53,499 bases of DNA from Limosilactobacillus portuensis (GCF_014838735.1 NZ_JABUXQ010000015.1:1-53499), one strand, 5' to 3'. Counted from the stretch's first letter, positions 34,103-43,119 are shown. The notes: a model not told the origin generated them from the letters alone. Numbers and translations are program-made.

Positions 34103-34984
34103 ATGTCAAATAATGTTCCAACAGTAAAGTTAAATAACGGTGTCGAAATGCCAACGCTTGGTTTTGGGGTTTTCCAAGTTCCAGATTTATCCCAAGCTGA
34201 ACAAGCAGTAACCGAAGCAATTGAAACTGGTTACCGCTTAATTGATACCGCGGCTGCTTACCAAAATGAAGAAGCGGTTGGTAAGGCAATTAAGAACAGT
34301 TCAGTCAACCGTGATGATATCTTTGTTACTTCTAAATTATGGGTTTCTGATTTTAACTACCAACGGGCTAAGAAGGGGATTGATACTTCTCTGCAAAAGC
34401 TTGGATTAGACTACATGGATCTTTACCTGCTTCACCAACCATACGGTGATACGATGGGCGCATGGCGGGCACTAGAAGAAGCTCAAAAAGAAGGTAAGAT
34501 TCGGGCAATCGGGGTTTCTAACTTCTACGCTGACCAGTTGCAAGACTTAATGCTGACAATGCCAGTTAAGCCAGCTGTTAACCAAATCGAAGTTAACCCT
34601 TGGTACCAACAAGATGCAGAAGTAAAGTTTGCACAAAGCCAAGACGTCCGCGTTGAAGCCTGGGCACCATTTGCAGAAGGTAAGCACAACATCTTTACTA
34701 ATGAAACTATTGCAGAAATTGCCGCAAAGTATGGTAAGAGCAATGGCCAAGTAATCCTGCGCTGGCTCTTACAACGCGGAATCACGGTCATTCCTAAGTC
34801 TGTTCACCAGAACCGGATGGCTGAAAATATTGATGTCTTTGACTTTGAACTTTCTGATGATGATATGAAGAAGATGGCTAGCCCTGATAAGAACGAAAGC
34901 CAATTCTTTGATCACCGTGATCCAGTGACGATTGAACAAATTTTTGGTTCCAGTTTGAAGCAAGTGCAAGATAGTGAAAAATAA
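34103..34984 (+). CDS. Aldo/keto reductase (AKR5-like)
   Basis: A 293-residue barrel enzyme of the 2,5-diketogluconate reductase/methylglyoxal reductase group. Signatures are GYRLIDTAAAYQNEEAVG (Asp and Tyr), FVTSKLWVSD (Lys), YMDLYLLHQPYG (His) and the cofactor segment IPKSVHQNRMAENI. GAAAGGAAG precedes the ATG. It is followed after 14 bases by a paralogue with about 287 residues, so the two form an operon that arose by tandem duplication. NADPH-dependent reduction of small aldehydes is the likely reaction. Confidence 0.93.
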   Translation: MSNNVPTVKLNNGVEMPTLGFGVFQVPDLSQAEQAVTEAIETGYRLIDTAAAYQNEEAVGKAIKNSSVNRDDIFVTSKLWVSDFNYQRAKKGIDTSLQKLGLDYMDLYLLHQPYGDTMGAWRALEEAQKEGKIRAIGVSNFYADQLQDLMLTMPVKPAVNQIEVNPWYQQDAEVKFAQSQDVRVEAWAPFAEGKHNIFTNETIAEIAAKYGKSNGQVILRWLLQRGITVIPKSVHQNRMAENIDVFDFELSDDDMKKMASPDKNESQFFDHRDPVTIEQIFGSSLKQVQDSEK

Positions 34985-34998
34985 GGAGGAGCTTAATT

Positions 34999-35862
34999 AT
35001 GGCTAATATCCCAACATTTAAACTCAATGACGGTAATGAAATTCCTTCATTCGGTTTCGGAACTTTCCAAATCCCTGCTGATGGCACAACCTACCAGGCC
35101 GTTAAGGATGCTTTAGCTGCTGGTTACCGGCATATTGATACTGCAACAGCCTACTTTAACGAACAGGAAGTCGGTAAGGCAATTAAGGATAGCGGCATTC
35201 TTCGTGAACAAATTTGGGTAACTTCTAAGCTGTGGCTCCAAGACTACGCTTATGAAGATGCTAAGAAGGCAATTGATCTTTCGTTGAAGAAGCTTGGCTT
35301 GGACTACATGGATATGTACTTGATTCACCAACCATACGGCAAGGTCGATGAAGCTTGGAAAGCACTGGAAGAAGCACAAAAGGCTGGTAAGATTCGTTCA
35401 ATTGGTGTTTCTAACATGACACCAAAGATTTGGAATAAGTTTGTTCCGAACTTTGATGTAATGCCTGCAGTTAACCAAGTTGAATTTAACCCATACTTCC
35501 AACAAAAAGAATTACGGCAAATTATGGCTAAAAATGGGGTTGCTCTTGAAGCTTGGGCACCACTAGGCCAAGGGAATGCAGATCTATTTAAGGAGCCAGT
35601 CATTACCAAGATGGCAGAAAAGTATGGTAAGGACGCTGGGCAAATTATCCTCCGCTTTGAACATCAAGAAGGGGTAACTGTCTTTCCAAAGTCCGTTCAT
35701 GAAGCACGAATCAAGAGCAACATGGAGATCTTTGACTTTGAATTGAACTCTGCTGAAATGGATCAAATGCGGGCTTTAGATAAGGGCAAGGGAATGCACG
35801 ATCCAGATGCACCGGGCGTTGAAGAAATGCTCAGTCAATATGATGTGCACGCTAATGATTAA
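34999..35862 (+). CDS. Aldo/keto reductase (AKR5-like), tandem paralogue
   Basis: A 287-residue paralogue of the preceding gene with the same tetrad: GYRHIDTATAYFNEQEVG, WVTSKLWLQD, YMDMYLIHQPYG, and FPKSVHEARIKSNM at the cofactor site. AAGGAGG lies ahead of the ATG. Differences cluster in loops that shape the substrate pocket (for example SNMTPKIWNKFVPN against SNFYADQLQDLMLT), suggesting different substrates. The unit ends at a clear terminator. Confidence 0.93.
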   Translation: MANIPTFKLNDGNEIPSFGFGTFQIPADGTTYQAVKDALAAGYRHIDTATAYFNEQEVGKAIKDSGILREQIWVTSKLWLQDYAYEDAKKAIDLSLKKLGLDYMDMYLIHQPYGKVDEAWKALEEAQKAGKIRSIGVSNMTPKIWNKFVPNFDVMPAVNQVEFNPYFQQKELRQIMAKNGVALEAWAPLGQGNADLFKEPVITKMAEKYGKDAGQIILRFEHQEGVTVFPKSVHEARIKSNMEIFDFELNSAEMDQMRALDKGKGMHDPDAPGVEEMLSQYDVHAND

Positions 35863-35873
35863 TTGAAATTGCA

Positions 35874-35914
35874 AAAAATGACGATCCAGCATTAAAACTG
35901 TACCGTCATTTTTA
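35874..35914. terminator. Bidirectional terminator
   Basis: AAAAAATGACG pairs with CGTCATTTTT between the convergent reductase and HxlR genes. Confidence 0.85.
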
Positions 35915-36295
35915 ATTCTCAAATTTTGCCCGGTGAACTTTCTCAAAATGTTTTCCCGTATATATTTCCGCATCACTATGCTTGATTGCCCAATCAGAAA
36001 TCGTATTAAGTACCGGAATTAAACTTTCACCTTTAGTCGTCAATGAGTATTCGACCCGTATCGGCATTTCATTATATTGTCGACGCTCAATAATCCCTGC
36101 CTGTTGTAATTCATGGAGACTATCTGCTAGGGCAGCGTCTGAGATATTTTCCATTTGCGCTTTTAGTTCGCCGTAGCGCATTGAATTAACGTGACCAAGA
36201 ATACAGAGAATTCGTGGCTTCCACTTGCCGCCAAAGATATCTAATCCATAGTCAACAGTACAATAATATTCTTTTGGTATTTTACGTTGATACAT
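35912..36295 (-). CDS. HxlR-family transcriptional regulator
   Basis: A 127-residue winged-helix regulator. GLDIFGGKWKPRILCIL, RYGELKAQMENISDAALADSL and the wing RRQYNEMPIRVEYSLTTKGESL are diagnostic. One cysteine (TVDYGL preceded by YYC) is at the N-terminus, a position used for aldehyde or thiol sensing in HypR/YodB-type proteins; another lies in RILCIL. GAGGAAGG precedes the ATG. It diverges from the small gene at 36412. Confidence 0.92.
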   Translation of the reverse strand: MYQRKIPKEYYCTVDYGLDIFGGKWKPRILCILGHVNSMRYGELKAQMENISDAALADSLHELQQAGIIERRQYNEMPIRVEYSLTTKGESLIPVLNTISDWAIKHSDAEIYTGKHFEKVHRAKFEN

Positions 36296-36350
36296 ACCTG
36301 ACCTTCCTCAAAAATTATTTAGTAGCTTAATCGTTTTTGAATTCGTATTA

Positions 36351-36382
36351 ATTTTGATTGTAAACGACTATTATCAAAATTG
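36351..36382. promoter_or_regulatory. Inverted repeat between HxlR gene and its neighbour
   Basis: AATTTTGATT (36351-36360) and TATCAAAATT (36373-36382) match at nine of ten positions. It lies in the divergent promoter region and is the probable HxlR operator. Confidence 0.6.
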
Positions 36383-36411
36383 TAAATTAATTGATTTGAG
36401 GAGGAAATAAA

Positions 36412-36702
36412 ATGGCAGTTAAAGCATATTTACAAGTAACAATGGTAATTCCGGAGAAGAATCGGGCAGCTGCAGCAAAGGTTTATACAGACTACCGTGA
36501 ACCGTTCCTCAAGACCATCCCCGGTGCAGAAACCAAGGATCTTTTAATTCGGGACGAAGATGTTCAAGTTCTTCATGGCTTTGATAGCGTTGAGCATGCC
36601 AAGGCATACCTCGACAGTGAAATGTTTACCCAACATGTTTTCCCAGGTTTGAAGCCAACATGGTCAGCAGCCCCCGAAGTACGGATTTATAGTGTAAATT
36701 AA
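36412..36702 (+). CDS. Small dimeric alpha-beta barrel-like protein
   Basis: A 96-residue cytosolic protein: MAVKAYLQVTMVIPEKNRAA, then VQVLHGFDSVEHAKAYLDSE. The pattern of strand, helix, strand and the HGFDS...AKAYL block resembles dimeric alpha-beta barrel (ABM/DUF1330-like) proteins, some of which are monooxygenases or aldehyde-response proteins. No catalytic residue can be named. GAGGAGG precedes the ATG. It is the only divergent partner of the HxlR regulator and hence its probable target. Confidence 0.7.
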   Translation: MAVKAYLQVTMVIPEKNRAAAAKVYTDYREPFLKTIPGAETKDLLIRDEDVQVLHGFDSVEHAKAYLDSEMFTQHVFPGLKPTWSAAPEVRIYSVN

Positions 36703-36719
36703 ATTGAATAGAGTTCCTT

Positions 36720-36753
36720 AATGGCATCGCATAAATAGTGGTGCCATTTTTTG
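36720..36753. terminator. Terminator between converging genes
   Basis: AATGGCA pairs with TGCCATT followed by TTTT; the loop is long. Confidence 0.7.
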
Positions 36754-36770
36754 TAAGCTGATTTTTGAAG

Positions 36771-37562
36771 CTAATTAAGCAATCTATTTATCTCGTGTAA
36801 CACTGCTTGCTCATCGTTAGTTCCAATTGTATGCGTGGCTGCTTTCTTAACATTTGTCGGTGCGTTTCCCATGGCGTAACTAGTACCGGCAAGATCAAAC
36901 ATCTCAAGATCATTTTCACCATCACCAAAAACCACTAAGTCTGCTGGTGAAATTTGCCAATGATTGAGCAACTTTTTTAACCCGTATGATTTATCCATTT
37001 CTGGAATGATTAAATCAATCGCGCCATTACCACTAGCAGTTGCACGGATAATTCCCGCAAATCTAGTGTTGATGTTATGTGCGATTGTCCGCATATTTGC
37101 TGGCGGGACGACTAGGGCAAATTTAAATATTTTGTCATTGAGGGACGAATAATCTTTAACGACCTTGGTACGTGTATAGAAGCGATGAAGACCCTGTTTG
37201 AATTTTTCAGGCATAGTATCTTTAACATAGGCAAATTGGCGGCCACAAACAACGTAGTAAGTATTGGGAATCGCATCAACATAGGCGATAATGTCTTCAA
37301 CATCACCCATTTTTAACTGACCACAGGCAATTTCTTTTCCTTGATCAACCGTTAAAACACCATTTTCAGCGACAAAGGCAATCTGATTAGCAATTTCTGG
37401 GAAAAGTGACCGAAGAAAGTAATATTGGTCACCGCTAGCAACAATAAATTTAACATTTCGTTGCTGCATTAGCTGAAAAGCAGTATTGAATAGCTGGTGG
37501 TCATACGTTCGGTTAGTTGTAAGAAATGTGCCGTCAATATCGGTAGCAATTGCACGAATCAT
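36771..37562 (-). CDS. Cof-type HAD-superfamily hydrolase
   Basis: A 263-residue phosphatase. Asp8 and Asp10 in ATDIDGTFLTT form the catalytic loop, IVASGD is motif II, and VVFGDGENDLEMF is motif IV. A Cof-type cap lies between about residues 80 and 185. Members dephosphorylate sugar phosphates, FMN or PLP. GGAGG lies seven bases before the ATG. Stand-alone gene. Confidence 0.92.
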   Translation of the reverse strand: MIRAIATDIDGTFLTTNRTYDHQLFNTAFQLMQQRNVKFIVASGDQYYFLRSLFPEIANQIAFVAENGVLTVDQGKEIACGQLKMGDVEDIIAYVDAIPNTYYVVCGRQFAYVKDTMPEKFKQGLHRFYTRTKVVKDYSSLNDKIFKFALVVPPANMRTIAHNINTRFAGIIRATASGNGAIDLIIPEMDKSYGLKKLLNHWQISPADLVVFGDGENDLEMFDLAGTSYAMGNAPTNVKKAATHTIGTNDEQAVLHEINRLLN

Positions 37563-37753
37563 AAGGTATCCTCCATATAAGTATTTTGAGTTTATTTTAA
37601 AATTAGCCCTGTCAAAAAAGCAAGACGGTAAATGGTTGAACCTCGGAATTAGCGCGATATTAAATCAAAGTTAATCAAGGTGCCATATTTATAGTTTTCT
37701 CATTCTTTTTGATTATAGTTTGCTATAAAATATAAGTATTTAACATTCTTACT

Positions 37754-38332
37754 GTGAGTAGTTATGATGAATATAACAAATTAATAAGGCGAGGGATGTT
37801 AATGCAACACGCAGATCTTAAAGAGATAAAGGAAATTACTAAAACTGCTTTAAAAAACCAAGACCTTCTTCAACGATTGAATGGCAGGGCGGCAAGTCAA
37901 AGAGAAATTCACCAAGTGATCGGTGATATTGCTGGTCAGCAAATTGATGATTCAGTTGAAATCCGATTACCAATCCGAAGTGACTACGGTGCTAATTTAA
38001 GGATTGGAAAAGGCGTCTTTATCAATAGTGGTGTAATGTTCACTGATCTTGGCGGGATTACATTAGCTGATAATGTTTTAGTTGGACCGAATGCAACGAT
38101 TATTTCAGTAAATCACCCGCTAGATCCGCAAAAAAGACACGAGGTTGAAATGAAGCCGGTGCTGATTGATGAAAATGCTTGGCTGGGTGCTAATTCAACG
38201 ATCTTACCTGGTGTAACAGTCGGTAAAAATGCTGTTGTTGCAGCAGGAGCGGTGGTGACGAAAGATGTTCCGGCTAATACAGTTGTGGCTGGCGTACCAG
38301 CAAAAATAATTAAGGAAATTGGAGAGAAATAA
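37754..38332 (+). CDS. Sugar O-acetyltransferase (LacA/Maa-like)
   Basis: A 192-residue left-handed beta-helix acetyltransferase. The N-terminal Maa-type helix (DEYNKLIRRGMLM) is followed by hexapeptide repeats; catalytic His lies in ISVNHPLDPQKR, and NAWLGANSTILPGVTVGKNA and VVAGVPAKIIKEI close the helix. The GTG at 37754 keeps the Maa helix but has no ribosome binding site; ATG 37796 or 37802, after GGCGAGGG, is the alternative. It ends at the base before the ATG of the exported hydrolase. The 18-bp motif TATAAGTATTTAACATTC (37731-37748) lies directly upstream. Confidence 0.85.
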   Translation: MSSYDEYNKLIRRGMLMQHADLKEIKEITKTALKNQDLLQRLNGRAASQREIHQVIGDIAGQQIDDSVEIRLPIRSDYGANLRIGKGVFINSGVMFTDLGGITLADNVLVGPNATIISVNHPLDPQKRHEVEMKPVLIDENAWLGANSTILPGVTVGKNAVVAAGAVVTKDVPANTVVAGVPAKIIKEIGEK

Positions 38333-39190
38333 ATGCAAAAAAGTTTGAAATTACTTTTTACTTTAGTAATAGCACTGTTAGGGGTAGGAGGATTTACCGC
38401 TAGTGCCCATGCAGTTACTCACTATGTTCAATCTTCAACCCCAACAATCTTTGTCCATGGCTGGGGTAGTAGTTCCCATGCGGAAGAGAAGATGGCGAAT
38501 GCTGCTCGTGACGCGGGAGTTACTAAAACAATTGTCCGGGCAAATGTTGATAAGAAGGGAAACGTTACCTTTAACCGGCAGATCCCAGCTAATGCAGTCA
38601 ACCCAATTGTTGAAGTGAATTTAGAGGATAATAAATTGGCTGATTACCAGGATGATTATACTCAAGGGTATCGTCACGGGGGAACTTATATCAAAAATGT
38701 AGTAGTTGCTTTGCAAAAACAACATCATTATAAGCAGATTAACTTAGTTGGTCATTCAATGGGAAACTTAGAGATTATTAACTACATTAATGATAATGTG
38801 AATAATAAAAAGTTGCCTAAAGTCGCCCACTTAGTCGCAATTGCCGGTCATTATAATGGGTTAGTTGGAGAGCGTAAAGCTGAGGCCAAAGTAGATGCGC
38901 AAACCGGTGAACCGGAGCAACAGGATTCTGCATATCGTGGATTATTAGGATTGCGCCAAACTTTTCCGAAGAATACCGCGGTTCTAAATATTTATGGTGA
39001 TGTTGGTGATGGTAGTCATTCTGATGAAGATGTGCCAGTCAATTCTGCTAAATCACTGAAATATCTTGTTGCCGGTCGGGCTAAATCGTATCAAGAAGTT
39101 GAAATCCACGGGAAGAATGCTCAACACAGCAAACTTCACAACAACAGTCAAGTTAATCGTTTATTAATTAATTTTCTCTGGAAAAAATAG
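38333..39190 (+). CDS. Exported alpha/beta hydrolase, DUF915 type
   Basis: A 285-residue protein with a signal peptide (KLLFTLVIALLGVGGFTAS, cleavage after AHA near residue 27). The mature part is a cell-surface alpha/beta hydrolase: PTIFVHGWGSSSHAEE, nucleophile Ser in LVGHSMGNLEI, Asp in IYGDVGDGSHSD and His in NAQHSKLHNN. Likely a lipase or esterase acting outside the cell. It starts directly after the acetyltransferase stop, so the two are probably coupled. A paralogue lies at 39659. Confidence 0.9.
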   Translation: MQKSLKLLFTLVIALLGVGGFTASAHAVTHYVQSSTPTIFVHGWGSSSHAEEKMANAARDAGVTKTIVRANVDKKGNVTFNRQIPANAVNPIVEVNLEDNKLADYQDDYTQGYRHGGTYIKNVVVALQKQHHYKQINLVGHSMGNLEIINYINDNVNNKKLPKVAHLVAIAGHYNGLVGERKAEAKVDAQTGEPEQQDSAYRGLLGLRQTFPKNTAVLNIYGDVGDGSHSDEDVPVNSAKSLKYLVAGRAKSYQEVEIHGKNAQHSKLHNNSQVNRLLINFLWKK

Positions 39191-39217
39191 TATTTTTAGT
39201 TATCAAACATTATTTAG

Positions 39218-39255
39218 ATTGTTCCGTAGTTGAATGCTAGCGGGACAATTTTTTA
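39218..39255 (+). terminator. Terminator after the first exported hydrolase
   Basis: ATTGTTCCG pairs with CGGGACAAT followed by TTTTT. Confidence 0.8.
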
Positions 39256-39379
39256 GTTATTTAGGAGTGAAAAACATTTAGTTTACATAATTATTATTCA
39301 GTGTTATTGAATGCTTTTCTTGTCGCTATTTGAAACTAAGCATATAATTAAAGCGAGAAATAATTGGAGGGGTTGACTA

Positions 39380-39649
39380 ATGAATAAAATTTTTATGAAC
39401 GGTTATTACCAAGGCGTTATTGAAGTTGCTCCGGCATCACTTTCGGCATCAAAGGTAGAAGAACTGGCAGTTACGATGACTATTCAGCACCTTCGTCATG
39501 CAGGGGTTAAGGTTTCAACAATTCATGATTTTCTAACGTTTGACATTCAAGCTAATGAGCGGCTTGTTAATAAATACATTAATGATAGTGCAGCGGAACT
39601 TGAAGAAGTCCAAGCCAAAATTTTCAGCTTAGCATTTGAAGAAAGGTAG
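39380..39649 (+). CDS. Small conserved-looking protein of unknown function
   Basis: An 89-residue soluble protein (MNKIFMNGYYQGVIEVAPAS to LEEVQAKIFSLAFEER). No signal peptide, membrane segment or recognised domain is visible; predicted helix-rich. It has an excellent ribosome binding site (TTGGAGGGG) and sits nine bases before the second exported hydrolase, so it is very probably translated and co-transcribed with it. Confidence 0.7.
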   Translation: MNKIFMNGYYQGVIEVAPASLSASKVEELAVTMTIQHLRHAGVKVSTIHDFLTFDIQANERLVNKYINDSAAELEEVQAKIFSLAFEER

Positions 39650-39658
39650 TATTGACTA

Positions 39659-40519
39659 ATGAAGAAAAGTACAATTGGTACTACAATTGCAATTCTTATT
39701 GTTTTAACGGCAATTATTGGTGGTGCGGTGTACCATACCCAGAAAAATAATCGATTTGTTCATTCAACAACAGCAACGCTCTTTTTCCATGGTGGTGGAA
39801 GTAGTTATCGTGCAGAAACCGGAATGGTTAATGCTGCAAAAAAAGCTGGAGTAACTAATACAGTTATTAGGGCCGATGTTACCAACAACGGGAAAGTTAC
39901 CCTCCATGGTAATATGCATCGTGGCGCAATTAATCCAATTGTTGAAGTTAACTACGAAAATAACCGTCAGCTTAATTTTAATAAGCACGGTGAATATGCG
40001 ACTAATGTAGTTAAGATGCTCAAGAAGCGGTATGGAATTAATAAAATCAATATGGTTGGTCACTCCCTTGGGAATATTTCAATTATCTACTACATGCTTC
40101 GCAACGGCCAAAACAAAGATATGCCAAAATTAGAGAAGCAGGTAGACATTGCAGGACACTTCGGTGGTTTAACATTTGATGGTATTCCGGATAACCTTAA
40201 GCAACCAGCCGGTATGAAACTGGATTCTAACGGGAAGCCTAATTACATGAACGCTACTTATAAGCAAATGACTGCAGCGCGTAAGGCTTATCCTAAAGGG
40301 CAAGTAGCTGTTTTAAATATTTATGGTGACATCGGTAACCATACTGACGGACGGGTTGATAATATTTCATCACGTTCACTTCAGTATTTAGTTGCATCAC
40401 GGGCAAAATCTTATACTGAATTAAAGGTAACTGGGAAGAATGCTCAACACTCAAAGCTTCATGATAATAAACAAGTTGATCAAGCATTAATTAAGTTCCT
40501 CTGGCAAAGAAAAAAGTAA
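39659..40519 (+). CDS. Membrane-anchored alpha/beta hydrolase, DUF915 type
   Basis: A 286-residue paralogue of the protein at 38333. The N-terminus (TIGTTIAILIVLTAIIGGAV) is a signal anchor without a clear cleavage site, so it is probably held at the outer face of the membrane. Catalytic residues are Ser in MVGHSLGNISI, Asp in IYGDIGNHTDG and His in NAQHSKLHDN. The oxyanion region reads LFFHGGGSSYRAE instead of FVHGWGSSSHAEE. Family activity is lipase or esterase; substrate unknown. Confidence 0.88.
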   Translation: MKKSTIGTTIAILIVLTAIIGGAVYHTQKNNRFVHSTTATLFFHGGGSSYRAETGMVNAAKKAGVTNTVIRADVTNNGKVTLHGNMHRGAINPIVEVNYENNRQLNFNKHGEYATNVVKMLKKRYGINKINMVGHSLGNISIIYYMLRNGQNKDMPKLEKQVDIAGHFGGLTFDGIPDNLKQPAGMKLDSNGKPNYMNATYKQMTAARKAYPKGQVAVLNIYGDIGNHTDGRVDNISSRSLQYLVASRAKSYTELKVTGKNAQHSKLHDNKQVDQALIKFLWQRKK

Positions 40520-40584
40520 ATAAGATCAAGAATGCTCCTCGCTAGGAATATTAGCCTAGCTGAGGAGCATTCTTGATCTTATTT
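40518..40584. terminator. Very long bidirectional terminator
   Basis: AAATAAGATCAAGAATGC and CTCCTC with GCTAGG pair exactly with their complements on the other side (CCTAGC, GAGGAG and so on), a stem of about 28-30 base pairs between the hydrolase and the CNNM-like gene. Confidence 0.85.
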
Positions 40585-41925
40585 GTCTTCTTGTTTAGGT
40601 TTATTCTTTTTTGGTTTAATGTAAATTACTTTGAACTTATTTACGTAAGCATTCTGTAAGTCTAGTGGGATAAATGAGAAGCTATCGACTCTAATTGGCT
40701 GGCCAACCTTTAAGTCATATTGCCGTTCGAGGAAGAATCCTGTAAGAGTCGTTACTTCTGAATTTTCAAATTGTTCAATTTTAGTATTGAAATACCATTC
40801 AAAATCATCAAGGGGCATCTTACCAGAAACTTCATAAGTAGGGTTCCCCTTGCTATCTGGCTCTTTCTTTTCGATCATATCAGATGTGGCGTGATCAATT
40901 TCCTCACCAACAGTTCCAAAGAGTTCTTCGTAAATATCCTTATCGGTAATAATCCCTGATGTTCCACCATATTCGTCTTGAACAACAACAATTGGAACCT
41001 GCTTCTTAATCATTTCTTGGAGAACCTTAGTAATTGGCTCATTTTCGTAAACGATTGGAATCTTTCGCATAATCGTCCGAATTGATTGTTGAGGATTAAT
41101 TTGGTTTTGCCGCATAATATCGTAGGCAAAAATATAACCAAGAATATGATCCTTATCGTTATTAGCAACGACCGGGAATCGAGTAAACTTCTTCTCAAAG
41201 TATAGCTGGGCTGTATCAGCAATTGAGGCAGTAATATCGATTACCGCTAACTGAGTCCGGTCAATCATGATATCTTCAGCGACTTTATCATTCATTTCGA
41301 AAGCCCGTTGCATAAAGATAACGTCTTCTTTGTCCATTTCACCAGCTTTTTCAGACTGTTGTGAAAGGGTCATAATCTCATTTTGTGAGTAAGTATCCTC
41401 TTCAGGTTGGACGTTATATCCCAAAAGCTTCGTTACCCAGGCAGCAACGACAGCGAATAACCATACAAATGGATAGAAGATTGTATGGAAGAACTGAATC
41501 GGGTGGACAATTGCCAGAAGAATCGGAACTGGTTTATCGATTGCCATATTCTTTGGTACTAAGTCAGTAAAAACAGCGTGGAAGAACGTGAAGATTAGAA
41601 CACCACAGATAGGGGAAATAACTTCTCGCACGTCAGCTGGAACAACCGTGATCTTTAACAGTAAGTTGGTAATAAATTGATCACCAATCCACCCTAAAAT
41701 CAAGGAAGTCATCGTAACCCCAACCTGGGCTGTTGATAGGTACTCATTAAGGTTATTAACCATGTGTTCGGCACGTTGAACCTTCTTAGTTTGACGTAAT
41801 TCCTTTAACTCACTCGGTCGAACCTTAACAACAGAGTATTCAAGCAAAGTAAATAGTGCTGCTAGCAGCAAAATCAAAATGATAACAATCAGTTGAAACC
41901 AATATGAATCCATTAATCCATTCAT
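40579..41925 (-). CDS. CNNM/CorC-like membrane protein with CBS domains
   Basis: A 448-residue protein of the hemolysin C/CorB type. A DUF21 (CNNM) transmembrane domain fills about residues 1-190 (VGVTMTSLILGWIGDQF, FTDLVPKNMAID), then two CBS domains (about 215-340; MIDRTQLAVIDI, VVVQDEYGGTSGIITDKD) and a C-terminal CorC_HlyC FAD-binding-like domain (YEVSGKMPLDDFEWYF, FLERQYDLKVGQ). Members move or sense Mg2+; older hemolysin annotations are not reliable. AGGTGAG lies about ten bases before the ATG. Confidence 0.92.
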   Translation of the reverse strand: MNGLMDSYWFQLIVIILILLLAALFTLLEYSVVKVRPSELKELRQTKKVQRAEHMVNNLNEYLSTAQVGVTMTSLILGWIGDQFITNLLLKITVVPADVREVISPICGVLIFTFFHAVFTDLVPKNMAIDKPVPILLAIVHPIQFFHTIFYPFVWLFAVVAAWVTKLLGYNVQPEEDTYSQNEIMTLSQQSEKAGEMDKEDVIFMQRAFEMNDKVAEDIMIDRTQLAVIDITASIADTAQLYFEKKFTRFPVVANNDKDHILGYIFAYDIMRQNQINPQQSIRTIMRKIPIVYENEPITKVLQEMIKKQVPIVVVQDEYGGTSGIITDKDIYEELFGTVGEEIDHATSDMIEKKEPDSKGNPTYEVSGKMPLDDFEWYFNTKIEQFENSEVTTLTGFFLERQYDLKVGQPIRVDSFSFIPLDLQNAYVNKFKVIYIKPKKNKPKQEDK

Positions 41926-42004
41926 CTTTTAAATCTCACCTAAGCCTTTAGTTTATTATATTCAAACTCTATTTTAACAGTCTTTTCAAAGAGCGCCAAT
42001 AACT

Positions 42005-43075
42005 TCATTCCTTTTCTGGATGATTACTAATTTCGTCAAGTGCCTCTCGCTGTTTTCGCTGATCAACGTGAGTATAGAGGTCAGTCGCGGAAGTTCCTTT
42101 CTGACCTAGCTGCTGGGCAACTAACACCTGATCTTTGGTGATGTTGTACATTTCCGAAGCAAGGGTATGGCGAAGTTTGTGCGGGGTCAGCGGATGACCA
42201 AAGGCAGTTGAATATTTTTTAACCATTTTTTCAATTGCATTAGCTGTCATTCGCCTGGTTTCACCATGATAAACAGTAAGGAATAGGGCAGTATCTTTTT
42301 TTAAGGCGTGGTATCGTTTTGCGCGAATTTCCAAATATGCTTTGATGTACTGCATTGCCCATGGTGCAATTGGCACAGAATCCTTCTGCCCACCTTTCCG
42401 CACGACATCAAGTAAGTTCTGTTTCAAATTCAGGTCAGCCAGGTTAACGTTAGCAGCTTCTGAGACACGAACCCCAGTACCAAGAATCAGGGTGATAATT
42501 GCAATATCGCGTTCTTTATTAATTTTATATGCCGGTAACGCGCGCTTATCACACATTTGCGGGTACTGGTTACTGATAAAATCAATAAAGTCGAATTTCA
42601 TTTCTCCACGATACATGTGAGACGCTAAAGTATGCGCACGGTAGTTTAACGTCTTTGTATCATTTAATGAATCGATCTTGAGCATCACATTTCGGTAAAA
42701 ATATGGTTCACCATCATTAACATCAGCTGTCACTGTTAAATACTTAAATAGTGAACGTAAGGCATTAATTGAGCGATTGATGGAAGTAGGGGAGTTTAAA
42801 TGACCTTGTGCATTAGTGGTATGGCCAAGATGATCAATGTACAGCATAATGTCATTTCGCCGTAGCTTAGCAAGTTCATCAGTTTGGATTTCGGTATTGC
42901 TCTTTGCCTCAGATATACCACTGATCCGAAGCCAATCAAAAAAGCGCCGGATCTCCGTTAAATACTGGTAAGTAGTGGTAACTGCATGATTAGTTCCCAG
43001 ATAGTATTCATTTACATAATCAGGAAGCCGTGTAAGTTCCTGTTGAATTAAACTTAGATATTTATCTGATTCCAT
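42005..43075 (-). CDS. xerS: Tyrosine recombinase XerS
   Basis: A 356-residue site-specific recombinase that resolves chromosome dimers at dif(SL) in streptococci and lactobacilli, acting with FtsK. Core-binding domain: LPDYVNEYYLG, TYQYLTEIRRFFDWL, SINALRSLFKYLT. Catalytic residues: Arg in LILGTGVRVSEA, Lys in VRKGGQKDS, His and Arg in TPHKLRHTLA, nucleophile Tyr in SATDLYTHV. The usual second His (LGH) is Gln (QLGQKG). The ATG at 43075 gives the typical XerS length; an extension to 43132 runs into the tRNA terminator. Confidence 0.93.
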   Translation of the reverse strand: MESDKYLSLIQQELTRLPDYVNEYYLGTNHAVTTTYQYLTEIRRFFDWLRISGISEAKSNTEIQTDELAKLRRNDIMLYIDHLGHTTNAQGHLNSPTSINRSINALRSLFKYLTVTADVNDGEPYFYRNVMLKIDSLNDTKTLNYRAHTLASHMYRGEMKFDFIDFISNQYPQMCDKRALPAYKINKERDIAIITLILGTGVRVSEAANVNLADLNLKQNLLDVVRKGGQKDSVPIAPWAMQYIKAYLEIRAKRYHALKKDTALFLTVYHGETRRMTANAIEKMVKKYSTAFGHPLTPHKLRHTLASEMYNITKDQVLVAQQLGQKGTSATDLYTHVDQRKQREALDEISNHPEKE

Positions 43076-43119
43076 TATTTTACATTCCACCTGATATATA
43101 CTTTTATCTACTATTATAA

